This document shows positions 10,472 through 20,864 of a stretch of 64,000 bases of DNA, piece by piece. This stretch comes from Gerris lacustris. Taxonomy: Eukaryota > Arthropoda > Insecta > Hemiptera > Gerridae. Each line of letters opens with the position of its first letter. Positions within the stretch are counted from its first letter, which is position 1. The DNA is taken from the NCBI GenBank assembly GCA_951217055.1, contig OX578286.1:34938345-35002344 (forward strand), read 5' to 3'. The position numbers were made by a program, and so were the translations under genes. The notes below the pieces were generated by a model. That model was given only the letters and a program-made list of their open reading frames with translations. It ran no database searches and was not told the DNA's origin.

Positions 10472-11454
10472 AAGTAGTTGGTTGTTTTTTGGAATGAAAG
10501 TCCTTTATTATATTTTATTCACACAAGCTTTCGTCCAGGGAACCTGGACTTCTTCAGGTTTTGAAAATACTGTAAATTTAGAGAAACAAATGGTCAAAAT
10601 GAAAACGAATTTTGGAAATGAAAGTCTTACCAAGTTAATTTTGATTGTTTTTATGTTTTGTTTTTTTTTAAAAGAATTAATTTGATTTTTTTAACTGACA
10701 TACCTAATCAAAAATTTTGAATTATTTATTTTTATTTGTATTAAATATAATATTTGTGTAAATGTTGCTTAATTTATTGGTGTCTTGTTTCAAGTTTATG
10801 TTGTTAGTATTTGATTTTATGTATAACATTTCCAGTGTAAGTCGTTTTTGGTGGTGTTTTTCAGTGTGTAGAATATTATATTTATCTGTGTCTAATGTGT
10901 GTTTAGTGTTGTGTGCGTGTTCTGATATAGCTGTGTTTGAGTATTTGAGATGTCTTCAATATGTTGATGAAATCTGTTTTTGAATTGTTGTGAAGTTTCT
11001 CCTATGTATGTTGCAGGGCATTGTTTACAGTTAATTTGGTATACGATGTTACTTTGTTGCAGAGGAGGGATGGAATCTTTGAGTTTGGAGTATAAAATTG
11101 ATTTTAGGGTGGTGGAATTTTTTTGAGCTATTTTGATATTATTATAAGGTTGAAACAATTTTTTAATTTGTTCAGTAGTGTGTTTTATGTAGGGCAGGGT
11201 GTAGTATTTAGCTAAAACGGGAGGTGTCGTATTTTGTGAGGTATTGTTAATGTTGTTATTGTGTTTTTGGAGTAGTTTATTAGTTATTCTGTTGGGGTAA
11301 TTATTTTTATTAAGTGTATCTTTTATAAATGATATGTTTTCGTTATGAAATTGTTTATCAGAGAGGGTAAGGATTTGATTAATGAAGTTATTAGCACAGT
11401 TAATTATGTAAGAATATGGTTGGTGTGAATAGATTTTGTATAGAATTTGTATGT
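10472..11454 (-). mobile_element. Penelope-like element 3' part with GIY-YIG domain
   Basis: Reading the minus strand from 11454, the frame encodes the region upstream of the endonuclease (DTLNKNNYPNRITNKLLQ, YYTLPYIKHTTEQIKKLF). It continues into a Penelope-type GIY-YIG endonuclease (IVYQINCKQCPATYIGETSQ, then FKNRFHQH) with the usual paired cysteines before YIGET. The frame stops at 10892, but another frame continues with the expected tail (HTEKHHQKRLTLEMLYIKS), so there is a frameshift near 10910. The RT half is absent. No start codon belongs to this fragment. Confidence 0.85.
10527..10557 (-). ncRNA. hammerhead-ribozyme-like motif in the Penelope 3' region
   Basis: On the minus strand CTGAAGA, then an extra A, a perfect 7-bp stem (GTCCAGG, loop TTC, CCTGGAC), then GAAA. 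This is the hammerhead core order CUGANGA / stem II / GAAA. Penelope-like elements are known to carry minimal hammerheads. The extra A at the base of stem II is non-canonical, and stems I and III are not obvious, so activity is unproven. Confidence 0.5.
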
Positions 11455-11515
11455 TTTGTAATAATTTAAATGAATGTGGATTTAAAGTTTAATTATTTTA
11501 ATGTTAATTTGAATT

Positions 11516-12187
11516 GTTAATTTTAATGTTAATTGTTAATGTTTTAATTTAAAATTGTTAATTTTTAATATTTTTTTGTTTTCATTTTGAATGTTAATGT
11601 TATTGTTTTTAATGTTAAATTTTTAATGTAAATTTAAAGTAATATAAATTACGACAAACCGACTCGAAGGTGTGTTATTGGGCCTTGAGCCGGCACCAAA
11701 CCACGGCGTAAGCCGAATTGCAAGAAAATATAAAAAGAAAAGAAAAGTAAATTTCAGTATTGCAAATGTAGTATCTAATTATTATGTATAAAATGAATAT
11801 TTAGTGTGTACGATGAAATGCAATAAATGGTAATCAATCAATAGTAATTTTTATTTTTATAATTAAAGATATCATTGAGAAATAAATAAATAATACAGAA
11901 ATTAAATGACTTTTTAATCCAACATTTCCAAAACGCAATCTAGATAATCTGGATTTGGCCTATTTATGGTTTTCTTAATGGTAATTTAGACTAAGGAATA
12001 TATACTACTCTGTTAATGTTCCTTTGTCTAAATAACTATGAAGACAAAGGGATGTAGAGGGGTGCTTAAGTAAAAAAGTAACCAGAAAGTAATCGAAAAA
12101 GGAGATAAGTTATACTATAAGAAGAATCCAGGAGATTAAAAGATGGCATGAAGAGAAAATCCTTAAAAAGAAGAAGAGAGGTCTAAT
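11516..12187. other. gene-free spacer
   Basis: AT-rich low-complexity DNA to about 11640, then a short GC-richer stretch (11655-11725, around CCTTGAGCCGGCACCAAACC) that could be the tail of a retroelement. No gene seen. Confidence 0.4.
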
Positions 12188-12476
12188 GAGGTTGAAACTG
12201 AAGATGGTAGATGGTTAAGGCGGAATCAGATTCATATTAAGTGAAAACAAAGAAAGGATGATGTTATAGAGAAGGTTTATATGAGGTTGAAACTGAAGAT
12301 GGTATAGATGGTTAAGGCGGAATCAGATTCATATTAAGTGAAAACAAAGAAAGGGTGATGTTATAGAGAAGGTTTATATGAGGTTAAAACTGAAGATGGT
12401 ATAGATGGTTAAGGCGGAATCAGATTCATATTAAGTGAAAACAAAGAAAGGGTGATGTTATAGAGAAAATTTATAC
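12188..12476. repeat. three tandem copies of a ~97-bp repeat
   Basis: Units start at 12188, 12283 and 12380 with GAGGTTGAAACTGAAGATGG and differ at a few positions only. Confidence 0.9.
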
Positions 12477-12505
12477 AAGAAGTGACATTATTTTAATTTA
12501 ATTAT

Positions 12506-12680
12506 TGAGGTAAGCGAAGCGAAGCTCTTACTCTACACTTTGCATTTGGTTGGACACATACTCCTCCTGAACGGCTGAACCGTAAAATAGAAAAACAGGG
12601 GGAAAAACGTAGTAAAAAAAAGCTTTTTAATTAAAAATATTACTATTTTTGATCTGATTTCAGCTGTTTATAAATACAAA
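12506..12680. mobile_element. repeat end related to the 42.65-kb element
   Basis: GCGAAGCGAAGCTCTTACTC followed by CTACACTTTGCATTTGGTTG and CCTCCTGAACGGCTGAACC matches the start of the element at 42651. It leads directly into the tandem array. Confidence 0.5.
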
Positions 12681-12688
12681 TGTTTATT

Positions 12689-13525
12689 GTTAACTATCAG
12701 CTGTTTAATATATACCGCGATTATACTGCGTACAGCATTAGTTCTCTTGTTAACTATCAGAGAGTCTATCTTAGTTAGGTCTATCATTAGTTCTTTTGTT
12801 AACTATCAGTTGTTTAATATATACTGCGTACTGCATTAGTTCTCTTGTTAACTATCAGAGAGTCTATCTTAGTTAGGTCTATCATTAGTTAGGTCTATCA
12901 TTAGTTCTTTTGTTAACTATCAGCTGTTTAATATATACTGCGTACTGCATTAGTTCTCTTGTTAACTATCAGAGAGTCTATCTTAGTTAGGTCTATCATT
13001 AGTTAGGTCTATCATTAGTTAGGTCTATCATTAGTTCTTTTGTTAACTATCAGCTGTTTAATATATACTGCGTACTGCATTAGTTCTCTTGTTAACTATC
13101 AGAGAGTCTATCTTAGTTAGGTCTATCATTAGTAAGGTCTATCATTAGTTCTTTTGTTAACTATCAGCTGTTTAATATATACTGCGTACTGCATTAGTTC
13201 TCTTGTTAACTATCAGAGAGTCTATCTTAGTTAGGTCTATCATTAGTTAGGTCTATCATTAGTTCTTTTGTTAACTATCAGCTGTTTAATATATACTGCG
13301 TACTGCATTAGTTCTCTTGTTAACTATCAGAGAGTCTATCTTAGTTAGGTCTATCATTAGTAAGGTCTATCATTAGTTCTTTTGTTAACTATCAGCTGTT
13401 TAATATATACTGCGTACTGCATTAGTTCTCTTGTTAACTATCAGAGAGTCTATCTTAGTTAGGTCTATCATTAGTTCTCTTCTTAACTATCAGCTGTTTA
13501 ATATATACTGCGTACTGCATTATTT
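12689..13525. repeat. tandem array (~97-130-bp units) with a variable 16-bp sub-repeat
   Basis: About eight units contain TAACTATCAGCTGTTTAATA and TACTGCGTACTGCATTAG. Length differs because the 16-bp piece AGTTAGGTCTATCATT is present one, two or three times per unit. No coding frame. Confidence 0.9.
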
Positions 13526-13693
13526 CGCTAATAAAAATATTGAATGATATTGTTTTAATTATTTAATTAGTAATTGAGCTAAATAAAATAATCTATCAAA
13601 TGCAGATTCTTAAAAAAAGGGATGCGGAGTTACATCTCCCATAGGACAAGTTTTTGATAAATGTGATCATGGCGTGATGCAAACAATTTAATG

Positions 13694-13928
13694 GGCACTT
13701 CTTTAGATTGTCACTCCCCTTATAAAAAAATTAGAGGGGAGTAACATTCTAAAGAAGGTGTAAGGAATGTTCTTCTTTAGACTGTTACTCCCCTTATAAA
13801 AACAGAAGAGTGATATTCCCTTGTCCCAAAATACATTGGACTAAACATCTCTTTGTCTTAATAGTTATTTAGTCAAAGTCATTTATATTCTAAAAATACA
13901 TAGGGGAGTAACAATCTAAAGAAGTACC
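13694..13928. mobile_element. hAT-like MITE, copy a (complete)
   Basis: 235 bp; termini GGCACTTCTTTAGATTG and CAATCTAAAGAAGTACC. Each end folds back because the TIR core recurs internally. Flanks ATTTAATG / AATTGATG match at 6 of 8 positions, consistent with a decayed 8-bp TSD. Confidence 0.75.
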
Positions 13929-14092
13929 AATTGATGTAATAGAATTTTAACATGTGAATAAAATTTAAGATTAAAATGAACGCTCAGCTCAATATTGCAG
14001 ACAATTGCACACCTAGTATCAAATAATATGTTTGATAACAAAAAAAAAAAAAAAATAAAAAAATACACGTCATACTAATCTCTACCACTAAT

Positions 14093-14778
14093 ATAGTCAA
14101 CAACGATGATGCAGTGGCAGACTAGATGGAGAGGCGAAATAACAGGAAGGTGGACTGCCAGGATTGTTCACAACCTGACAGAGTGGATGGACAGAAGCCA
14201 TGGCGAGGTAAACTTCTATCTGACACAGTTGTTGTCAGGACACGGGCTGTTCCGCGCGTACCTCTACAAAATAGGAAGAGCAGCTAGCCCAAGCTGCATG
14301 CACTGTGGGGGGGAGAAGGATGATTCTTACCATACCTTCTTTACCTGCCCTAGCTGGAACGAGGAGAGGCATTGCCTGACAAAGATGGTAGGAGATATAA
14401 CCCCAGACACCCTTGCGAAAAAGATGCTGGATAACAAGGAAAGTTGGACAGCAGTAGCCTCCTTCACAGAGAATGTACTGCGACAGAAGAGGGCAGCTGA
14501 GGAGCGACTAGAACACCCTGATTGAACAATCAAGAAAGCTAGAGCAGGTTAGGAAAACCTAAAGAAGAGAAAAGGAAAAGGGATGTTGCCACAAGGGCCA
14601 CAATAGAAGGCACCAGCAGGAAGTAATGTGAGAACGGTACCTTGCTGGACTCTGCCTAGGAATAGGGTGGTCTTTTTTTTAGTGGGTCGGAGAGCCAACC
14701 CCACACAACCTATGGAGAGGCTTCTCTTCTCTTAGGGAGTCTGCAGAACAGATTTTTTTTGCTCACACTATATATATA

Positions 14779-14814
<36 letters not shown>

Positions 14815-14819
14815 GTCAA
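14093..14819 (+). mobile_element. 5'-truncated R1-like LINE insertion with TSD and poly(A)
   Basis: Insertion 14101-14811 is flanked by 8-bp direct repeats ATAGTCAA (14093-14100 and 14812-14819). A 139-codon ORF (14106-14525) encodes the C terminus of an R1-like non-LTR retrotransposon protein, with the zinc-binding block PSCMHCGGEKDDSYHTFFTC. A 3' UTR ends in TATATATATA plus about 30 A. Truncation, poly(A) and TSD are the signature of target-primed reverse transcription. It looks recent: TSD and ORF are intact. Confidence 0.9.
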
Positions 14820-15109
14820 ATAAAATATAATAAATTATATTACATAATTCAATCCAATTCTATTTGAACTCATTCACAAACACCGAAGCTGGAATCAGAT
14901 AAAAGGTCCACTGGAAAATTAACTGCATTTAAAATTATTCTTTATTTTTATAAAATAAAAGTTAGTTTCAATTATTATTTAAAAAGATTTAAATATATTA
15001 TGTATAAAATATAAGTATCAGTCCAGGAGATAATGAGCAAAAAAGTGTCAAGACTAACACCAAGCTAGAATTTTGTAAACAAATTAATCTTTTGGAGCCT
15101 TTTAAGAAT
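14820..15109. other. gene-free AT-rich spacer
   Basis: No gene or clear repeat boundary seen. Confidence 0.4.
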
Positions 15110-15750
15110 ATATTATGGTTGCTAAGTTCGTCTGCGGGGCATAGCTTGGCAATAGGCATTTAAATAGACTGCCAATTGGTGTGGCACATAGCTTCCTCGC
15201 ATCCTATCCACATACATTATTGATTTTATGTTTTTACAAGCCATTATTGTCTAATTGCTTTAATAGCTTCTCCCCTTTTTATCTGTCAAAATTGTTTTGA
15301 TTTTTTACACGAATTAAAGTACCAATTTAGCAAAAATTAAAGAGTGCAGACGGTTCAAATTAATCTGGGGCTATCATCGGGCTACTTTCGATATACTATA
15401 AAAGTTTCATACAAATCAGATAAGTATTTTTTAAGTTATAGGTAAAAATAAATGTATGTATGTGCGCATTTGGAAGAGAAACAAATAGGCGCAGAAGGTT
15501 GAAACCTATGTGGGACCAACAATGGGCTAATTATGACCTACCACCCAAATTTCATTAAAATTGGACGTGTAGTTTTTAAGATATGTTGGTTCGCAAAAAT
15601 TGAACGACAGACAGACACGGAACCAAAAATGTTCCCTGATGTCTGAAACGGATTTCTGTCTTGGAATTTTTGAAATCGGACACCTAAAAATTGTTTGTTC
15701 TGCAGAACGATCACATAGCTTCCGTTACCTTCGGTAAGCTCGGAAGCAAA
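15110..15750. mobile_element. interspersed repeat family A, copy 1
   Basis: Contains the phrases AGACTGCCAATTGGTGTGGC, CTTTCGATATACTATAAAAG and GACAGACACGGAACCAAAAA, and ends in the hairpin CTTCCG...CGGAAG (to 15747). Related copies or pieces: 23090-23470, 40675-40760, 41393-42350 (reverse), 44060-44280, 46340-46810. No protein; class not determined. Confidence 0.6.
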
Positions 15751-15870
15751 AAAGAATAATTATAAGAACAGCATAGGCTAATCTGCAGATAACAGTGCTT
15801 ATGAGAATCGCTTGGCCAGAGGACGGGCTAGGACAATACGAGTATTTTATTCAAATTGATTCTTTATAAT

Positions 15871-16308
15871 TACTACGTTTCCATGATGTTTAAATGCGGA
15901 TTGAATACAGTTTTTGGGTCCAAAGTGTCCATGGAAACCTAGATTCAATAAGGATTAAATACGATACCGATCCCGATACGATACACTAAATTCTGGGATC
16001 GTATCTGGATCGAGTTGCATGGTAACACCTAAACTCGATCCTGACGTGCGCAGAGCGTGGGTGTGAGCGCACCCTAGCATATTTCTGTAGAAACTGTAGT
16101 CAAATCTGTCAAAATACGTAATAAAAAACATGGTTATAAAAGGTGAAGGTTACAAAATTATCTATCACTTTCACCATAAGTAACCAAGAAAAAGTTTGAT
16201 TTTTTTATTTCGTATTAAATACGGATTCAACACTACTCTTGGAAACAATTATCTTGTTAAATCCCAAATCAGGATTCAATTCGTATTTAAACACGTGGGA
16301 ACGTAGTA
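15871..16308. mobile_element. TIR element of unknown class
   Basis: Left end TACTACGTTTCCATGATGTT (then TAAATGCGGATTGAAT) is matched in reverse complement at 16270-16307 by AATTCGTATTTAAACACGTG plus GGAACGTAGT. The interior has clustered GATCCCGATACGAT-like inverted pieces. No ORF and no clear TSD. Confidence 0.55.
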
Positions 16309-17480
16309 ACTGTATACATTTGAGACATTATATCCTTTTGTTAAAACTATATTTAACACTAACTCTCTCATATCTATATTTGAGGTGGTAAGTTTTGGTT
16401 TTTAGTTCTTTTTTAGTCTCTAGTTTTTGGATCACACCTACTTTTTATTGCCCTGCAGAATTGTCAAAAGTCACAACTTTAATTCTATTAGTAGATTGGC
16501 AAAAAGTTGTTTTGTAAAAATTACCTAGAGTAAGCCAGTTATCAGGTAATCCTGCGTCACTTCACGCTGCCTTAAGAGCGCTTAGCTATTTCTACGTGAC
16601 AGATTGGGTTGACCAACAACTATAAAACATAAAAAAAAACCAGAAATAATTGATCAAATCAACATTTAAGATATTACTTAACAATAGTTATAATAATGAT
16701 AATTTCTTACTGCGATGAAGATGGATGAAGAAAGTAATGTCTCTCTCACTAACACGGCATGGTAACAATAATAAAAATAATAAATATATATATATTTTTT
16801 TTTATAAAAAAAAGAAAGAACTGAATCTCCAAACAGAATTAATTTATGAAAAAATATCAGGAATATATAAAATTATAAAGATTGTAGGCTTGCACTGCGT
16901 CCATTCACATTCACATGAGCAACAGGTGACTGATTGATAATACGAATAATGAATGAATGATGCAATATATATGATTATAGACTATAAATTCAGAGCAAGA
17001 AAAGGGACACCTTCCTTCCATGCCCCTCCTTGCTCTGAGCTGAGACTAAAATAAAAATAGCTTCTTCTTATCATAAAATAAAAATAATAAGCATGTTGGC
17101 TGTTCGCGGGTTTTAAAAACGGCGGTCTTTTATCAGGTTAGATTCGCAGCGTTGTTCTGAACAAAGATCTATGAATTCGACAAAATTGGGGGAGGCGTCG
17201 CGGGTCAAAAGCGTAGCAGCTTGATTTTAAAAACACTTTAATCATTATGAAGGCCTCAAATTAAAAATTTGGTCTTCAATACTATACTCATGCCGTTTAT
17301 AATTTGTTATTCTGACAGCGCGGGAAAATCGAAAAATAAACGGGAGGGAAGCCAATGAGAGCTCGAGATTTTGGCGAGTAGTAGGTCGGGCCAACTAGGC
17401 AAACCAAAATATCACTGGATAACAGGCTATTTAATATTTCCTTTTTGTTTTTTTAATTTAATAATAATTAATTAACCTTA
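16309..17480. other. gene-free stretch
   Basis: No gene recognised. Small hairpin TCAGAGCAAG / CTTGCTCTGA at about 16990-17038. 17100-17400 is somewhat GC-richer without a protein-like frame. Confidence 0.4.
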
Positions 17481-17489
17481 CTGTTATAA

Positions 17490-17973
17490 TCAGGGTCACC
17501 GACAGGGGAGGGGGGAGGGAATGCCCAGGGGCCCGGGTCTCCAGGAGCCTGGGCAACCGAGGGGCGGCCCTGGTTTTTTTTTACAAACAAAAATGCAAGA
17601 AGGATATTGTGATCATTGGCGTGACTACGGGCCCGTTTTGCGGGCGAGCCTCCGGTGGCAGGGGGCCCCCAAATCAAAAAAAAATACATGAAACTACTAT
17701 CTTTGTACAAATGTCGATGGGGGCCCCTTCGGAGTATAATAAAATTTAACTTGAAATTATACTTCTACACCATTATCAGGGGGCGCCCCATTCAGTTCTG
17801 AACACAATTTTTTTTTTATATTTTGCTTATGATTTTTTTTTTTTTTTGGTAAGGGGCCCCCAATGCCCTAGCTATGCCACTGATTGTAATGAACTTAAAA
17901 TTATTCCTAATCTGTCATAAGTATAGATTTTTAAATTCTTGCCCAGGGGCCCGGGAATCCTCTCAGCGGCCCT
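17490..17973. mobile_element. GC-rich hAT-like terminal fragments
   Basis: Unusually GC-rich blocks: 17500-17573 (reverse strand reads CCAGGGCCGCCCCTCGGTTG), 17850-17882 (reverse strand CAGTGGCATAGCTAGGGCAT) and 17941-17973 (reverse strand CCAGGGCCGCTGAGAGGATT). CAGGG- and CAGTGG-type ends are common in hAT-like elements. They abut the NACHT pseudogene at 17931. Confidence 0.4.
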
Positions 17974-19600
17974 GGTAATAATATTATATGCGTTTTTATA
18001 GAAGGCTTCAATAATTTATTATATTGTTTCTGAACAATATTTTTGGTTAAGTCCATTTTACCTTTTTCTATCAAATTTATCTTACACCTGTTCTCAATAA
18101 ATAGTTTATAATGATCAACCACATTAAGCCTGTTAGGCCGGTCAGGCCTGTATAATATAGGTTTATCCAAACCAAGTTTCTTAGGTTCAAGATTATAGAA
18201 TTTTTTAAAATCTTCGTAAAATTCTTCTTGAAAAGCTTCAGCAAGCATTCAGTGTAATAGCACACCTGTAAGTAAACCCTCCCTCTTTATCGGAGATAAA
18301 CTCAGTGAATTTTGTGATAAGCATTTCAATATATAACTATTAGCTCATACCTGGATTAAATCTCTAATATCTTCTAAATTTGGGGAATTATAAACTTTCT
18401 CTACAATGTATTTTCCTAAACTATTTTAGAAATTGTATGTTGTTTACCTAGGTGCTTATCTAAAAAGAGATAAGTTATCTTCTAAAACTATTTTTTCTTT
18501 TTCAAAAGGATTAATTTCCAGAAATAAACTTTTGATTTGTTTTAGATTATCTTCATCATCCATCAATTCAAAAAAATGTCAAATTTAATAATTTTAGAAA
18601 CTCTGCTAGCCAGATTTTTAATTTTTGGTACTTCTCTAGATAGTTTACCCCTCAGTTTTTTCAGAATATAAATGACTTTGACTAAATAACTATTATGACA
18701 AAGGGATGTTTAGTCCAATGTACTTTGGGATAAAGGAATATCACACTTCTGTTTTTATAAGGGGAGTAACAGTCTAAAGAAGAACATTCCGTATACCTTC
18801 TTTAGATTGTTACTTCCCCCTATTTTTTTTTTATAAAGGGAGTAACAATCTAAAGAAGAACATTCCGTACACCTTCTTTAGATTGTTACTTCCCCCTGTT
18901 TTTTTTTATAAAGGGAGTAACAATCTAAAGAAGAACATTCCGTACACCTTCTTTAGATTGTTACTTCCCCCTGTTTTTTTTTATAAAGGGAGTAACAATC
19001 TAAAGAAGAACATTCCGTACACCTTCTTTAGATTCTTACTTCCCCCTGTTTTTTTTATAAAGGGAGTAACAATCTAAAGAAGTCCCTAATTGTTTTTATC
19101 ATCAATTTCACTGTATATATTAATAATTAATTATTTAACCATAACATAAATTGTTTGTAATCTAAAATTCCTCAAAGAGCTTTTTACTGGGTTACTTCAG
19201 ATAATGGGTATAGAGTAATGTGAAAAAACACATAATTAATCTTTTTGATCGCATTGTGCTTATAGGGACGAGTAGTGATCCATAAATATTTTACATTTTT
19301 CTTTAAATAATTCAATAGTTTTCTTACCTTACCTTTAAAATCTGTATTATCAGCAATCTCTTCAAACCCATCAAATGTCAAAATATAATTATTAAAATCT
19401 AGATCTTTCATTTATATAATTTCTTTTAAAAATTTCATTTGTTTCTTCTAATATTCCTTTAGACAACTTATCTGTAAGGTCACTTAAGTTAACTGTTATC
19501 ATTGTGACAGAACTACTAACTCTTTTTTGCCCAAATCCTACCCTACATTGATTAAAGTACACTTACCCGGACTGCAAAAATTATAACTACTCAATCTGTT
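17931..19600 (-). pseudogene. NACHT-ankyrin pseudogene (third copy)
   Basis: Minus-strand remnants in the same order as the intact genes. At about 19560 is a ruined P-loop region (PGKCTLIN-like). 19184-19411 encodes the Walker B/sensor region (LTFDGFEEIAD, LWITTRPYK), with E where the intact genes have D. 18250-18650 is frameshifted sequence matching the helical region after NACHT. 17931-18248 encodes MLAEAFQEEFYEDFKKFYNL and the following segment. It is split by a hAT-like MITE (18660-19085) and cut by GC-rich hAT-like sequence at its 3' side. No N-terminal region or ankyrin repeats remain. Confidence 0.85.
18660..19085. mobile_element. hAT-like MITE, copy b, with amplified end hairpins
   Basis: Left terminus missing. 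The right part carries the hairpin unit (AGTAACAATCTAAAGAAGAA, then CATTCCGTACACC, then its inverse) repeated about four times with a period of about 83 bp, where the other copies have a single unit. It lies inside the NACHT pseudogene. Confidence 0.75.
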
Positions 19601-20864
19601 TATAAGGGCTTTAAATACTAGGGCCCGGCTCCTTCAACAAATCTAATTAAACTAACTAATAAATAAAAACAAAAAACAATGAGCAAATGGATTGTATATT
19701 AATCTTTATATAATAATAAATGGTTAATATACTATAATTAAAAGTAGCTAAATAGAAAAAATATATATAATTTAAATAATGATAATAATTAATTAATTAA
19801 TTTGCTTAGTGTTGATAAGGTTTAAGCCGGGTTTCAATTGGAGAAGATGGGAGGATTCCAAATATTTAGTATAACTTCCCTGAATGCCAGACTGAGTAAA
19901 TGTATATTTTATAAATTTGTCTGGATGCAGGACGAATAAGCTTCCTGAAATCCAGGATAAATAGCGTCAAAAAAGTTTTAGAATCGGTGATTTGAACTCA
20001 AAACTTTTGAGTTCAAGGTCACAACAGCAAATTTTTGGTCTTTTATTGAAACTGTTATGAAAAAAGTATTGAATTGATAACAGAATTGAGACATGCACAA
20101 TATGAGGAGATATGATAACATGCCATAACTTATTACCAGTTCAGGTGGGTTCATAGCTAGCGGATGCGTAATTGCGGAAGGGATTCCATCTATGGCAACT
20201 CTTTTGCGGCGCCGCAGAAATTTGGTTCCAAACCATCTTTTTTGCGGTTCCACTAAACCTCTATGAAACCATCACTTCGTCCTCTCTTATTTCCTTTCTG
20301 TTTTTATGTTAAAATTGTTTTATTATAATATATTTGTTCTGTTCATTTGTTCCTGCATTATTTTTATTATATTCTGTGTTTTATCTACGTTTTTTTATCA
20401 GTGTTTGATCTTTATCTGTGTATTATGTCTTATGTCCATGTTTTTATATCTGTGCTTATTATATCTGTTCCTACATTATTTTTGTTATATATACCTATTT
20501 CTTATTTATATAATAATAAGAATCCTTATCTATGATCTTATTACATACGTTTTTTTAAGCAAGAGAACTAAATTTAAGTTGAAAAAAACAATCTTATAAT
20601 TGGATTTGTTTATAACCTGGCCGACCGAAACTCGAGGGGAGGGAAACAACGACTCCGTCTCGGCGGCTCCCCGAAGATATATTGTTATCTATATAGCCCT
20701 CCGCAAATACGTATCCGCTAGCTGTGATCCCATCCAATCATAAATTAATTCCTTTGTCATTATACCTAACTTTTATTAATATATCGTTAAACTTTTAAAT
20801 ATTTGTACACTTTAACAGCCTTATAAGAACATGCATTAAGTTAGGTTTATAACTGAACGTGGCA
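19601..20864. other. gene-free stretch
   Basis: AT-rich. A pyrimidine-rich low-complexity run at 20300-20530 gives hydrophobic open frames with no gene character. Small palindrome TGCGGCGCCGCA near 20205. Confidence 0.45.

Larger units (their letters stand above)
10410..11515. repeat. 62-bp direct repeats flanking the Penelope-like copy
   Basis: 10410-10471 and about 11455-11515 are near-identical (TTTGTAATAATTTAAATGAA and onward). They bracket the Penelope-like insertion, which sits in the 3' tail of the LINE. They may be an unusually long target duplication or a Penelope pseudo-LTR remnant. Confidence 0.5.

Noticed and set aside
17468..17710. 80-codon proline-rich frame
   Set aside because: It reads through the GC-rich hAT-like fragments.
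18883..19077. 64-codon repetitive frame
   Set aside because: It translates the amplified MITE hairpins, not a gene.
20306..20599. hydrophobic 97-codon frame that could be a membrane protein
   Set aside because: Low-complexity T-rich sequence with internal repetition; no conserved features.
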